Shown here piece after piece: positions 24,904 through 34,039 of a stretch of 64,000 nt of DNA. Each line of letters opens with the position of its first letter. Positions within the stretch are counted from its first letter, which is position 1. This DNA comes from Altibacter lentus (lineage in GTDB: Bacteria; Bacteroidota; Bacteroidia; Flavobacteriales; Flavobacteriaceae). The stretch is taken from positions 627,394 through 691,393 of the forward strand of contig NZ_KN050846.1 of the NCBI RefSeq assembly GCF_000746845.1, given 5' to 3'. The notes under the pieces are model-generated. The model searched no databases. It saw nothing but the letters and a program-made list of their open reading frames with translations, and had not been told where the DNA came from. The position numbers and the translations under genes were made by a program.

Positions 24904-25641
24904 ATGATTCAATTTTTTCGAAAAATCAGAAAACGCCTTCTCAACGAAAACAAAATTCGTACGTATTTAATGTATGGACTAGGAGAGATTATATTAGTGG
25001 TTATTGGAATCTTGATTGCCTTACAAATTAATAATGAGCATGAGTCTTTTAAAAATAAAAGAATAGAAGAAAGTTACTTATTGAGCATCAAAGAAGATAT
25101 AAAAAAAGACATTTCTGCGATTAATGCGTACATCCTAGATGAATACGAATTGAAACTTCAAAGATTAGAATTAGGTCGTGATTTTTACAAAGGTGAGTTT
25201 GTTGTAAATGATACAATTAGCTTTATCAATGATCTTCAAATTGCCGGAGAGGGTCCGGGATTTATTTGGTCGGGTCATACCAATACATTTAATGAATTAG
25301 AAAGCACAGGAAATCTCCGAAAAATAAGAAATGATAGTCTCCGAAAAAAAATTATAGAGTATTACAGCAGATTAAAAATTGCAGGAAATAAACTGGACAA
25401 GTATAACACTCAATATGCTGATTTTATAAACTCTATTCAATATCAAAATAATGACATTCCGGCTAAATTGGATTCGTTTGATAAGAACTATTTCATGGAA
25501 AAGGTAAATTCTTCGCGTTTTTATCAAGTTTGTAACCTCGAAATAACGATAGCCGGGAGAACTAGAGTTTGGGCAACGATTATAGTGAGGAGGGCCAATG
25601 AATTGCTGAATCTAATTGATGATTATTTTACAACACTTTAA
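24904..25641 (+). CDS. DUF6090 family membrane protein
   Basis: 245 residues. The N-terminus MIQFFRKIRKRLLNENKIRTYL, followed by the helix LGEIILVVIGILIALQINN, is the hallmark of the flavobacterial DUF6090 family. A long charged, mainly helical domain follows, including GHTNTFNELESTGNLRKIRNDSLRKKI. The function is unknown. ATG 24904 is used rather than TTG 24901. It is AT-rich like the HEPN-like gene and is the last gene before the minisatellites and direct repeat B. The family often occurs in multiple copies near repeats. Confidence 0.82.
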   Translation: MIQFFRKIRKRLLNENKIRTYLMYGLGEIILVVIGILIALQINNEHESFKNKRIEESYLLSIKEDIKKDISAINAYILDEYELKLQRLELGRDFYKGEFVVNDTISFINDLQIAGEGPGFIWSGHTNTFNELESTGNLRKIRNDSLRKKIIEYYSRLKIAGNKLDKYNTQYADFINSIQYQNNDIPAKLDSFDKNYFMEKVNSSRFYQVCNLEITIAGRTRVWATIIVRRANELLNLIDDYFTTL

Positions 25642-25722
25642 TTGGTGCAGTATCCTTTCTGAAAGAAATTGAAATCTTACGGCACTGGAAGTTTAACCAA
25701 AATAGACCCATAAATGAGCCAT

Positions 25723-25774
25723 GTGTCCGTTTTGTCCGTTTTGTCCGTTTTGTCCGTTTTTGTCCGTTTTTTCC
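25723..25774. repeat. 9-bp minisatellite (TGTCCGTTT)n
   Basis: Five successive TGTCCGTTT units, the last two with extra T. No gene overlaps it. Confidence 0.95.
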
Positions 25775-25782
25775 TAAATACC

Positions 25783-25843
25783 TATCCCCACTCTAACCCC
25801 ACTTTAACCCCACTCTATCCCCACCTTATCCCCACCTTACCCC
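25783..25843. repeat. 11-bp minisatellite (TATCCCCACCT-like)n
   Basis: Five 11-bp units TA(T/A)CCCCAC(T/C)(C/T) plus a partial sixth, starting eight bases after the 9-bp array. It is strongly strand-asymmetric, with C-rich blocks every 11 bases. Confidence 0.95.
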
Positions 25844-25849
25844 TGAGGA

Positions 25850-26165
25850 GTGAGCAGCTAGGACTTAGGGATTAGGACTTAGGAGTTACGGATTTAGTAA
25901 TGAGTCAGCACTATAAAAGAGAAAGCCTCTTAGAATCAAAACACGGCCTCAGAAAATATCCCGTAAAATCGCTGTCTGAGGGCTGCGAAAGCAGCCCGAG
26001 TTCGGAACGTGTAGCGAACCGACGTAGCATTTAGGGATGGTTTCTGCAGCCTAGACATTTTTGCTTCTTTTTGCGGCAATGGGAAAAAGCAGAAATAAAA
26101 AAAGAAAAACAATACTTCTCGATACAATGCACCTCCGGCGCATCACTCGAAGTGACATATGCTAA
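25850..26165 (+). repeat. Composite structured repeat, block 3
   Basis: It shares the GAGTCAGCACTATAAAAGAG...ACGGCCTCAGAAAA module (25893-25957) and the TACTTCTCGATACAATGC...CTCGAAGTGACA module (26109-26156) with block 1. In between is a different structured unit: GGGCTGC-gaaa-GCAGCCC (GNRA-type tetraloop), GTTCG...CGAAC, and TTTCTGC...GCAGAAA enclosing CTTTTT/AAAAAG. Confidence 0.75.
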
Positions 26166-26209
26166 TAGTGAATAGCAAGGACTTAGGGGTTAGGACTTAG
26201 TAAATAGTA

Positions 26210-26615
26210 TTGAATAAATTCGATAGGAAAAAAAGTCCTTCCGATTCGACGCTTGCTTCCTACGATACGCCCTTGATAGTGAGCAGTGAACGGTGATTAG
26301 TGAAGGGTAATAGGGGTTTGCGAATAAATAAATTAGTTTGATTTTGCTACTCACCTAAAACCTTCATATAATACGAATATTTTGATATGAAGGACAACCC
26401 TTTTACGCCAGAATATGCACACAAAACTTCGAGATCCAGGAAGCCACCAACGGTGGCTGACGCGGAGTTTTGGGGGCGGTTCCCGGCATCAAAGGCCGGG
26501 AAATTCCTCGTAAAAGGCCTCCTTTTTTTCGTTCTTTTTTTGGAGGAGCAAAAAAAGAAAATAAATAAAAAGAAAATTTCATTTACACCAACATTCCACG
26601 GCAATGAGAAAAAGA
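26210..26615 (+). repeat. Direct repeat B (copy of repeat A)
   Basis: Same orientation and order of modules as 22033-22440, with scattered substitutions. The hairpin arms GCCACC/GGTGGC are kept while the loop changes from ACC to AAC. Together with repeat A it encloses about 3.8 kb carrying three genes. Confidence 0.8.
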
Positions 26616-26709
26616 ACAATCCAATACCCCATTTTAATACTTCCTTAGCACTCTGTATTAAACTTATCCTAAAGTCCCCATTCCCTATGGTTCAACCGAA
26701 ATCCCGACG

Positions 26710-26717
26710 TACCTTTA
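26710..26717 (+). promoter_or_regulatory. TACCTTTA -7 element
   Basis: One base from TAnnTTTG, 28 bases before the ATG at 26746. Confidence 0.45.
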
Positions 26718-26745
26718 ATACACAACAAATAAAAAAACAGATACT

Positions 26746-26979
26746 ATGAACAACAAAGGAAAAGGTTTGCTGGCACTGTTAGGAGTCGCAGCCGGTGCAT
26801 TCGCATTTTGGAAGTACAAGAACATGAGTGATGACGAGAAAGCGCGCTTAAAAGGAAAGGTCAACAATGTGGGCCAGAAGATTAAAGAAGGCGCTCAGGA
26901 TGTAGAACGTTCCTTGACCGATAAGTACGAAGAACTAAAAGGGAAAGCCAAAGCCGAAGCGCACGACGCCACCTCTTAA
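26746..26979 (+). CDS. YtxH-like small membrane-associated protein
   Basis: 77 residues. After MNNKGKG there is one hydrophobic segment (LLALLGVAAGAFAFWKY), then an amphipathic Lys/Glu/Ala helix (KVNNVGQKIKEGAQDVERSLTDKYEELKGKAKAE). This is the general-stress YtxH/LEA-like layout. It is probably induced in stress or stationary phase, by analogy. A terminator follows closely. Confidence 0.7.
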   Translation: MNNKGKGLLALLGVAAGAFAFWKYKNMSDDEKARLKGKVNNVGQKIKEGAQDVERSLTDKYEELKGKAKAEAHDATS

Positions 26980-27002
26980 TCCACGCAATATCAAACAACA
27001 CG

Positions 27003-27027
27003 AATCCCGCAACTGCGGGATTTTTTA
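27003..27027 (+). terminator. Intrinsic terminator
   Basis: AATCCCGC-aact-GCGGGATT followed by T's, 23 bases after the YtxH-like stop. Confidence 0.9.
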
Positions 27028-27137
27028 TACGCATCCCTCAAAAAAATAGGGGTTTTCCCTCCGAGTATTTCAGGCATTTACCATACAGCCGTCCCGCTGC
27101 TACTGCCGATCTTTGTGGAAACTAAAACCACAACACT

Positions 27138-27464
27138 ATGGCTTCTTCTTCTTTTCAGGTGACTACCTATAACTATTACTCCTGGTCCTCACGAAACACC
27201 ACCCGCACCAATCTCAACCTGAAAGGCAGCGGCGGAAAGGTATGCTTTGTGAACTTTAAGGAGGATTCCGTCACCGACCTCCCTCCTGCTACCAATTCGG
27301 GCAACTATTACTGGTTCTACTACCGCGAGTCACAACTGGAACACCTAATCGACATGCTGCGCAACGAAGGCCCGGTATATGTCCATTTTAACGACAACAG
27401 CGGTTTCAATAATTCCCGTATCGCTACGACCGATGAACCCGTGGGCGAAGGGGAAATAAGCTGA
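27138..27464 (+). CDS. Hypothetical protein, 108 residues
   Basis: Ser/Asn/Tyr-rich (SSSFQVTTYNYYSWSSRNTT), then KVCFVNFKE, NSGNYYWFYYRESQLEHLIDML and GPVYVHFNDNSG. It looks like a small mixed alpha/beta cytosolic domain with no signal peptide. No family is recognised. The repeated pattern of beta-strand segments plus one helix suggests a compact ligand-binding fold, but this is not testable by eye. A weak hairpin AACGC-ttcg-GCGTT lies downstream at 27549-27562. Confidence 0.6.
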   Translation: MASSSFQVTTYNYYSWSSRNTTRTNLNLKGSGGKVCFVNFKEDSVTDLPPATNSGNYYWFYYRESQLEHLIDMLRNEGPVYVHFNDNSGFNNSRIATTDEPVGEGEIS

Positions 27465-27689
27465 TATTCAGATAAATATTTCTGAAAAGCAGCACTTATA
27501 TGGAAGAATTTTCGTACATTTATAGCATACCCCCTCTTCTTATTTCTGAACGCTTCGGCGTTTCTTCATGATCCTGTTCCTTCCGGCGCTTGGAATACAA
27601 GGTCTGTTCTTTTCTGAAACGATTACAGTTCACACTGAAGCTCGTTTAGGGAATGAAACGGATAATAGGAACCATTAAACAGAAAGCGT

Positions 27690-27794
27690 ATGAAGAAATT
27701 ACTACAACAATGGAACGAACAACTTAAAGAATGGGGGGTCTGGGAAAAACTGGCCCTGTATGGCAGGGCGAGCAGCTATGCCATCCATCGTTAA
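27690..27794 (+). CDS. 34-residue small protein
   Basis: ATG 27690 to TAA 27794 encodes a 34-residue amphipathic peptide rich in Trp, Gln and Leu (MKKLLQQWNEQLKEWGVWEK at its start). It has its own upstream TACATTTA element (about 27508) and an intrinsic terminator 26 bases downstream, which makes a real transcript plausible. The function is unknown. Confidence 0.5.
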   Translation: MKKLLQQWNEQLKEWGVWEKLALYGRASSYAIHR

Positions 27795-27819
27795 GAAAAT
27801 ACGGTTCTATCAACCTCAC

Positions 27820-27845
27820 ACCCTGCTTTTGGCAGGGTTTTTTTA
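27820..27845 (+). terminator. Intrinsic terminator
   Basis: ACCCTGC (27820-27826) paired with GCAGGGT (27832-27838), then seven T's. Confidence 0.9.
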
Positions 27846-27941
27846 TGATCCATTCCTGAAATCATGTACGATTCTAAAATATCAACTAAATAGTAAAAGA
27901 AGTATTGTTATATTTAAAATTCCAATTGTAAATCCAACCTT

Positions 27942-29498
27942 ATGAAAAAAAGATTCCTTCTCCTCCTGTGCTTCCTGACATTGCATACCGTCTTCGCCCA
28001 GAACAACGATCCGGTGATCGACAACATCGTAAAAGAAGCTACAGAGAATTCTCAATTACAACCTCTGGGTCACGAACTCATGGATCTCATCGGTCCCAGA
28101 CTGGTGGGTACACCGCAAATGAAGAAGGCCCACGACTGGGCGGTCGCGAAATACGCTTCCTGGGGTATTCCGGCCAGAAACGAAGCCTATGGGGAATGGC
28201 GCGGCTGGGAACGGGGCATCACCCATATCGATATGATCCACCCGCGGGTACAAAGCCTGCGTGGGACGCAGCTGGCCTGGAACCCTGGTACTTCAAAACA
28301 AGGTGTGACCGCAGAGGTGATTATTCTGCCAACGGTCAAAGATTCCCTCGAGTTTGTTCGTTGGTTGCCTAACGTAAAAGGAAAACTGGTCTTGATCGAT
28401 ATGCTGGAGCCCACCGGTCGCCCCGATTACAACTGGGAAGAGTTCGCTACGGAAGCTTCCTTTGCAAAGATGAAAGAAGAACGTGAGCAACAGACCACGG
28501 CATGGAGAGACAATTTAAAACGTATGGGCTACTCCTCCCGAACCTTACCGGCAGCTCTCGAAGCGGCAGGGGCTGCGGGCATAGTGACATCCAACTGGTC
28601 CAATGGTTTTGGAGTGAACAAGATCTTTAGTGCGCGCACCAAGAAGATCCCTACGGTGGATCTTGAACTGGAAGATTACGGCATGCTGTACCGTCTGGCG
28701 CAATCGGGCCACACACCAAAACTCAATGTGGTGGCGCTCTCCAAAGAACTGGGTGTGGTGCCTACCTTCAATACCATTGCTGAAATAAAAGGCTCCGAAA
28801 AGCCCGAAGAATACATCATTCTTTCGGCTCACTTCGATTCCTGGGACGGCGGTACCGGTGCAACCGACAATGGTACGGGAACGCTAATAATGATGGAAGC
28901 CATGCGCCTTCTTAAAAAATATTACCCCAATCCGAAGCGTACCATTCTGGCAGGACACTGGGGCAGTGAAGAACAGGGGCTCAACGGTTCCAGGGCCTTT
29001 GTGGAAGACCATCCTGAGATCGTCGCGAATGTACAGGCGGTCTTTAATCAGGACAACGGAACAGGCCGCGTGGTACGCCTGTCCGGCGGTGGCTTCCTGC
29101 ACGCCTACGACTATCTTTCCAGCTGGCTGGAACCTGTCCCGGACCGCATCACCGATGGCATCGAAACGACCTTCCCGGGAACGCCGGCACGAGGAGGATC
29201 AGATTATGCTTCGTTTCAGGCAGCGGGTGCGCCTGCGTTCAGTCTGAGTTCACTTAACTGGTCGTACTGGAATTACACCTGGCATACCAACCGAGATACT
29301 TACGATAAGATCATCTTTGATGATGTACGGGACAATGTGATCCTTACGGCGATTCTGGCGTATATGGCCAGCGAGGATCCCGACACAACCTCCCGGGAAA
29401 AGAGCATACTGCCCGTAAGCTCCAGAACCGGAGAACAACTGGAATGGCCGGAACCCAAGTCCCCTAACCGCCGCGGTGGCCTGGACGAGGGCAATTAA
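27942..29498 (+). CDS. Secreted M28 family zinc peptidase
   Basis: 518 residues with a signal peptide (MKKRFLLLLCFLTLHTVFAQ). An N-terminal region holds a PA-like insertion (AALEAAGAAGIVTSNWSNGF). The C-terminal M28 domain has co-catalytic zinc ligands in ILSAHFDSWDGGTGATDNGTGT (His and Asp, about residue 296), HWGSEEQGLNGSRAF (general-base Glu and ligand Glu), FNQDNGTG (Asp) and WHTNRDTYDKI (His). It is probably an aminopeptidase or carboxypeptidase-Q-like enzyme that feeds on peptides outside the cytoplasm. It is monocistronic, with a terminator 77 bases after the stop. Confidence 0.92.
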   Translation: MKKRFLLLLCFLTLHTVFAQNNDPVIDNIVKEATENSQLQPLGHELMDLIGPRLVGTPQMKKAHDWAVAKYASWGIPARNEAYGEWRGWERGITHIDMIHPRVQSLRGTQLAWNPGTSKQGVTAEVIILPTVKDSLEFVRWLPNVKGKLVLIDMLEPTGRPDYNWEEFATEASFAKMKEEREQQTTAWRDNLKRMGYSSRTLPAALEAAGAAGIVTSNWSNGFGVNKIFSARTKKIPTVDLELEDYGMLYRLAQSGHTPKLNVVALSKELGVVPTFNTIAEIKGSEKPEEYIILSAHFDSWDGGTGATDNGTGTLIMMEAMRLLKKYYPNPKRTILAGHWGSEEQGLNGSRAFVEDHPEIVANVQAVFNQDNGTGRVVRLSGGGFLHAYDYLSSWLEPVPDRITDGIETTFPGTPARGGSDYASFQAAGAPAFSLSSLNWSYWNYTWHTNRDTYDKIIFDDVRDNVILTAILAYMASEDPDTTSREKSILPVSSRTGEQLEWPEPKSPNRRGGLDEGN

Positions 29499-29574
29499 GC
29501 CTAAAGTGTTGTCAGTCTGAGCCTCGCCTGTGCTTCGAGCAGGGAAGCATCGAATACTACAAACATACCCATAA

Positions 29575-29613
29575 AAAAACCTCAAAGATGCGTTTTACAT
29601 CTTTGAGGTTTTT
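29575..29613. terminator. Bidirectional intrinsic terminator
   Basis: AAAACCTCAAAGATG / CATCTTTGAGGTTTT around a 7-base loop, with A and T tracts. It serves both converging genes. Confidence 0.92.
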
Positions 29614-29645
29614 ATTTAACATCTATTATCTAGCTTCTCAGAAAC

Positions 29646-31511
29646 CTATCCCTTCAACCACGCTTTGCGTAAAGCGATCTGTTGTGCTGTGGCAGCAGGA
29701 TTTTCTTCCAGTTTCTGTCCGGTGACATACGGTTGTGTGGTCACGGTTTCGATCACCACAGGCGATCCGTCTCGTTCCAGAATAACAGAGATCTCTTTTC
29801 CTACTTCCCATCCGTACACCTCCTGGAAGATGGTGTTGGCGTTCTGCAGGGTAACCTCGGTCCCATTCACACTTTTAATCACATCTCCGGCCTGTACTCC
29901 TTGCTCAGCCCAGAAACTGTTCTGTGTCGCCAGATTGGTAAAGAAGATCCCTTTATCGGGGCTTCCGCTTACCATGGGTACATTCCCGTTCATGATAAAA
30001 TTCCCTTCTACACGTCCTTCGACCATCTGTAATCCTACTTTTTCGAAGAAGGTGTTATAGTCGATCGGTGTGGTTCCTTCCACATGCGTTTTAAGAAATG
30101 CACCTACACTGGGATATGTCATCTCGGTGATCTCTGCAATAATAGTATCATCTTCAAAAGGTTTGTTCTTTCCGTATTTCTGTGAAAGTTCCTTCATAAG
30201 TGAAAGCATGCTTCGGGTGCCATTGCTTTCTTCCCGCATCAGGATATCGATGCACATACCTATCAATGCACCCTTCTGATACACATTGTAGTAATTCGAA
30301 GCGTATGGCTCATCAATCACATTTTCGCTCATTTCCGTAAAGCTCATGCTGTCATCGAGCCCCAAAGAGGTTTGGATCTTCTCCATAACGATGCCGTAGA
30401 AATCGTTGGCTTCAATAAGACCTTCATAGATCTGAAAATGCTGTGCAAAATATTCGGTGACACCTTCATACATCCACAAGTGCTTTGAGAAGGTAGGATC
30501 GTTGTAATCGAAGTAATGCACATCTTCAGAATGTACTGAAAGCGGTGTTACAATATGGAAGAACTCATGCGCTACCACATCTACCATTCCGTTTTCCAGG
30601 ATGTCCACAGGCATGCCTTCAGGCATTACGACTACCGTGGAGGTGTGATGTTCCAGAGCACCAAATCCCGAAGGGGCATCATCACTTCCATCCGAAAGAT
30701 AAAGATAGATATCATAACGCGGTGTGCTGTCGATATCCCCTAAATAGGCTTTTTGCGCTTCCATCATTTTATACATCACAGGCTTGAGGCTGGTGGCCGA
30801 ATGTACTTTATTGGGCGAGTAGACACTTAGTACGATCTCAATGCCGCCTACCATGAATTTCTCTACGGAAAGATTCCCGTACATCATAGGGTTGTCGGTA
30901 ATATCGAAGTACCGCGGTGCGAAATAACTGGTGGTCATCGTCCCGTCTGCATTGGTGGTCTCTCCTGTATTCTGAAGCGCCGATGTCCGCTCAAAATCGG
31001 ACGGAGCGGTCACATCCAGTTGATACTGATTGTTCTTCAAGGCATCGAAATACCCGATAAAACCATGTAGATTCAATACGTAATTGTCGGGCTCAATGTT
31101 GGTCCCTGAAGGTGAAAAAGGAGATTTCCCTTCTCCTTCAACATCAAACGTATCGTTCACGTAATAAGTGATCTTGTCTAGCTGTGTGGCATTGGTGATC
31201 GTCCAGGTGTTGGTATCGACCTTTGTGCTTGGCAACACATTTCCACTATAATCGTAGGCAGTGAAATCGTCCACAAAATAACCGAAGTCGCTAATCGCAT
31301 ACGTCCCCTGCACGACTTTAGGTAGTCTGTAGGTTACTGTTTCTTGTGTAAAGCGTCCCGGATCGATGGTCACAGGCACCTTGTCATCCACCACTTTGGT
31401 AAGGTCAAGGGCTGTTTTTATTGGAGTTTGTACTGCAAGATCGTTTCCTGTTTTAGAAGGGCCGCAGGCGAGAAGGCTCAGCGCAAGGCCACATACCAGT
31501 AAATGTTTCAT
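29646..31511 (-). CDS. M61 family glycyl aminopeptidase-like lipoprotein with PDZ domain
   Basis: 621 residues from ATG 31511 (the upstream in-frame ATG 31538 would spoil the signal). The lipoprotein signal MKHLLVCGLALSLLACGPSK ends in a lipobox Cys. The central gluzincin motif HEFFH (VAHEFFHIVTPLS, about residue 313) and downstream EGVTEYFAQHF supply the zinc ligands. The C-terminus holds a PDZ-like domain (GVQAGDVIKSVNGTEVT). M61 enzymes cleave N-terminal Gly or Ala. It probably sits on the outer or periplasmic membrane leaflet. The same flavobacterial set often encodes it beside M28 peptidases. Confidence 0.9.
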   Translation of the reverse strand: MKHLLVCGLALSLLACGPSKTGNDLAVQTPIKTALDLTKVVDDKVPVTIDPGRFTQETVTYRLPKVVQGTYAISDFGYFVDDFTAYDYSGNVLPSTKVDTNTWTITNATQLDKITYYVNDTFDVEGEGKSPFSPSGTNIEPDNYVLNLHGFIGYFDALKNNQYQLDVTAPSDFERTSALQNTGETTNADGTMTTSYFAPRYFDITDNPMMYGNLSVEKFMVGGIEIVLSVYSPNKVHSATSLKPVMYKMMEAQKAYLGDIDSTPRYDIYLYLSDGSDDAPSGFGALEHHTSTVVVMPEGMPVDILENGMVDVVAHEFFHIVTPLSVHSEDVHYFDYNDPTFSKHLWMYEGVTEYFAQHFQIYEGLIEANDFYGIVMEKIQTSLGLDDSMSFTEMSENVIDEPYASNYYNVYQKGALIGMCIDILMREESNGTRSMLSLMKELSQKYGKNKPFEDDTIIAEITEMTYPSVGAFLKTHVEGTTPIDYNTFFEKVGLQMVEGRVEGNFIMNGNVPMVSGSPDKGIFFTNLATQNSFWAEQGVQAGDVIKSVNGTEVTLQNANTIFQEVYGWEVGKEISVILERDGSPVVIETVTTQPYVTGQKLEENPAATAQQIALRKAWLKG

Positions 31512-31610
31512 AAAGAGTTTTATTTGTAGTAGACGCAACTATTTATAATTTGTTACAGCCTGTTTTTCACTTTTTCTGAAGAGGTTCTGAAAGCCGCAAC
31601 GCCACACCGG

Positions 31611-32546
31611 TCAAGGTTTGTGCTTGGATCGCGTAGCGAAGCGCTCGTAGCCCGCCAGTTTCTTCGAAGTATTGATAAAATAGACCCCGGTAAGCAGGAT
31701 CACCGCCGCCACGACCGATTGCAGTGTTATCTGTTCGTCTAAAAAATACCACCCCAATAAGAGTGCTATAATGGGATTGACATAGGTGGAGGTCGCTACT
31801 TTTTCGGGAGAAACGACTTTCAGTAAATAATTGAAGGATGTAAAGGCAACAATACTTCCGAAGACGATCAACAAGACCATAGACCATTGCACCGATGCAC
31901 TCCATGCCGCAGGCAGACTCCACGTCTCCCCCATCAATAAGCTTGCGAGAAGAAGCATCAATCCGCCAGTCAACATCTGGTATCCTGTATTCACAAAATA
32001 ATTGGAGGGAAGGTCGGCCTTGCCGACAAATAGACTGCCATACGCCCAGCTTACCATACACAGAAAGATCATCACCATGCCCGTGACACTGTTTTCCTGA
32101 TGCAGCACTTGCTTCTGACTAACCAACAAATAGACACCAATAACGCCTAAAATAATGCCAATAACAGACATCGCTTTGATCTTCTTCCCTTGTAAGACCC
32201 GCATCAGGATAAGGATAACAAGGGGTTGAGCCGATATTTCAAGAGCGGCAAAGCCACTGTCTACATACCGTAATGCCCATACCACGAGACCGTTACCGAA
32301 AGTAAGGAACAGAAAGCCCGCTACGGCGGTATTGATAAGTTGACGCTTTGAAATGGCAATGGAAATTCCCATGACCTTACAGATCCCGAAGATCAGCAGC
32401 CCCGCCGATATAAATCGAATGGAGGCCAACATGAACGGTGCAAGCTCTGCTACGGCTATTTTGTTGAGCAAATATGTAGAGCCCCAGATCACATAGATGG
32501 AAAAGAAAGCAAGGATGACCAGCGTAAGATTGGCAGATTTGGGCAT
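31611..32546 (-). CDS. EamA/DMT family transporter
   Basis: 311 residues with ten predicted transmembrane helices in two EamA repeats. The first repeat begins FSIYVIWGSTYLLNKIAV and contains MLASIRFISAGLL. The second contains SWAYGSLFVGKAD and ends SPEKVATSTYVNPIIALLLGWYFLDE, the family's conserved proline helix. It is a drug/metabolite exporter of unknown substrate. It is monocistronic. Confidence 0.9.
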   Translation of the reverse strand: MPKSANLTLVILAFFSIYVIWGSTYLLNKIAVAELAPFMLASIRFISAGLLIFGICKVMGISIAISKRQLINTAVAGFLFLTFGNGLVVWALRYVDSGFAALEISAQPLVILILMRVLQGKKIKAMSVIGIILGVIGVYLLVSQKQVLHQENSVTGMVMIFLCMVSWAYGSLFVGKADLPSNYFVNTGYQMLTGGLMLLLASLLMGETWSLPAAWSASVQWSMVLLIVFGSIVAFTSFNYLLKVVSPEKVATSTYVNPIIALLLGWYFLDEQITLQSVVAAVILLTGVYFINTSKKLAGYERFATRSKHKP

Positions 32547-32628
32547 AATGTTCGTTTGGAATGCGAATACAATAGTACGTATTCCTTTTTACTGTCTTTT
32601 CGTTATTAGATCTATTTTTTCTGAATAG

Positions 32629-33906
32629 TTATGTGTTTGGCTCATCCCGTTCATACGCCTCAATATCTTTCCGTAGATCCAACTTCCTAAAGGCAGGTGA
32701 GATCGCACCCGTGAAGAGCACAGTGATCAGGGTCATACTTCCTCCAAACACTACGGCCGTCACCGTTCCCATCCACTTGGCCGTTAGTCCGCTTTCAAAA
32801 GCTCCCAGTTCATTAGAAGACCCCACGAACATCGAATTTACCGAAGCCACCCTGCCGCGCATATGGTCGGGGGTTCGCAGTTGTAAGATGGTTTGCCGTA
32901 TGATCATTGAAATACCATCGGTGACGCCACTAAGGAAGAGCGCTATGACCGATATCCAGAACCAGGTGGACAATCCGAAGACGATGATACATACCCCAAA
33001 TCCGAAGATGGCCCCCAACAACTTCAAACCGGCGTTCTTGTTCAATGGAAAATAGGCCGAGGTGAACATGATGAGCAACGCACCCACGGCAGGCGCCGCA
33101 CGCAGCACTCCGAAACCTTCGGGACCTACCTTCAAGATATCTTGCGCAAAGATGGGTAATAATGCCACGGCACCTCCAAAGAGCACTGCGATCATATCGA
33201 GGGTGATAGCACCCAGGATGATCTTGGTGGAAAGCACGAATTTCACACCTTCCTTTAAGCTTTTCAGTACCGGTTCTCCCAGCTTCGGATTTAATATAGG
33301 TTTCTTCGGAATGGATATAAGCGCGATCACAGCCACCAATGAGCAGAAAAATACAAAGCACATAGACCAGTGCACCCCGATCCAATGGATGGAAAGTCCG
33401 GCGATCGCGGGACCTACAACGGTCCCCATCTGCCATACAGAACTGCTCCAGGTCGCGGCATTGGGATATATTTTCTTCGGAACCAACAAGGAGAACAGCG
33501 AGAAGATCGTGGGACCTATAAACGCACGTACCACACCCCCAAGAAATACCAGAGCATAGATAACATAAAGCACTCTTTGGGTACTAAGATCACCTACTAC
33601 TTCAGGCCACGTGATCAAGAACAGACCCAGACTGATAACCGAGAAGCCTAAAATACACCATAGCAGCAATCCACGTTTCTCCTTTTGATCCACAACATGG
33701 CCGGCAAAAAGGGCCAGTCCCACGGCGGGTATTACCTCCATCAACCCAATGATCCCCAAGGAAAGAGGATCTTTGGTTAAACTATACACCTCCCACTCAA
33801 TGACAACAAACTGCATAGACCATGCGAACACCATGGCAAAACGTACCAAAAGAAAGATATTGAACTCCCTAAAACGAAGGGCTGCATAAGGATCGTTAGT
33901 CTTCAT
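32629..33906 (-). CDS. MFS transporter, EntS/DHA3 type
   Basis: 425 residues, twelve transmembrane helices. It starts ALRFREFNIFLLVRFAMVFAWSMQFVVIEWEVY, typical of the enterobactin-exporter (EntS)-like group. The loop 2-3 motif is GHVVDQKEKRGLL, and a conserved SRMIR-like loop is present as SMIIRQTILQLRTPDHMRGRVASVN. It likely exports a siderophore or small molecule; no siderophore genes are nearby. The C-terminus is a charged tail (EAYERDEPNT). Confidence 0.88.
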   Translation of the reverse strand: MKTNDPYAALRFREFNIFLLVRFAMVFAWSMQFVVIEWEVYSLTKDPLSLGIIGLMEVIPAVGLALFAGHVVDQKEKRGLLLWCILGFSVISLGLFLITWPEVVGDLSTQRVLYVIYALVFLGGVVRAFIGPTIFSLFSLLVPKKIYPNAATWSSSVWQMGTVVGPAIAGLSIHWIGVHWSMCFVFFCSLVAVIALISIPKKPILNPKLGEPVLKSLKEGVKFVLSTKIILGAITLDMIAVLFGGAVALLPIFAQDILKVGPEGFGVLRAAPAVGALLIMFTSAYFPLNKNAGLKLLGAIFGFGVCIIVFGLSTWFWISVIALFLSGVTDGISMIIRQTILQLRTPDHMRGRVASVNSMFVGSSNELGAFESGLTAKWMGTVTAVVFGGSMTLITVLFTGAISPAFRKLDLRKDIEAYERDEPNT

Positions 33907-34039
33907 AAGCGTGCTACGAAGCTAAAACAAATGCAGGAAATAAAACATGCCATTCCGTAAAAATTAATTTGTTATAAAACTGTTAGCGTTGCTTCACGCA
34001 CCGTCAAAATGCTGTACTTTTAAACAAAGAACTTGAGTT

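Noticed and set aside
31567-32061. Reverse 164-codon frame overlapping the EamA transporter
   Set aside because: It is a shadow frame of the transporter gene in another phase, with no homologous motif. The EamA frame 31611-32546 covers it with family signatures.
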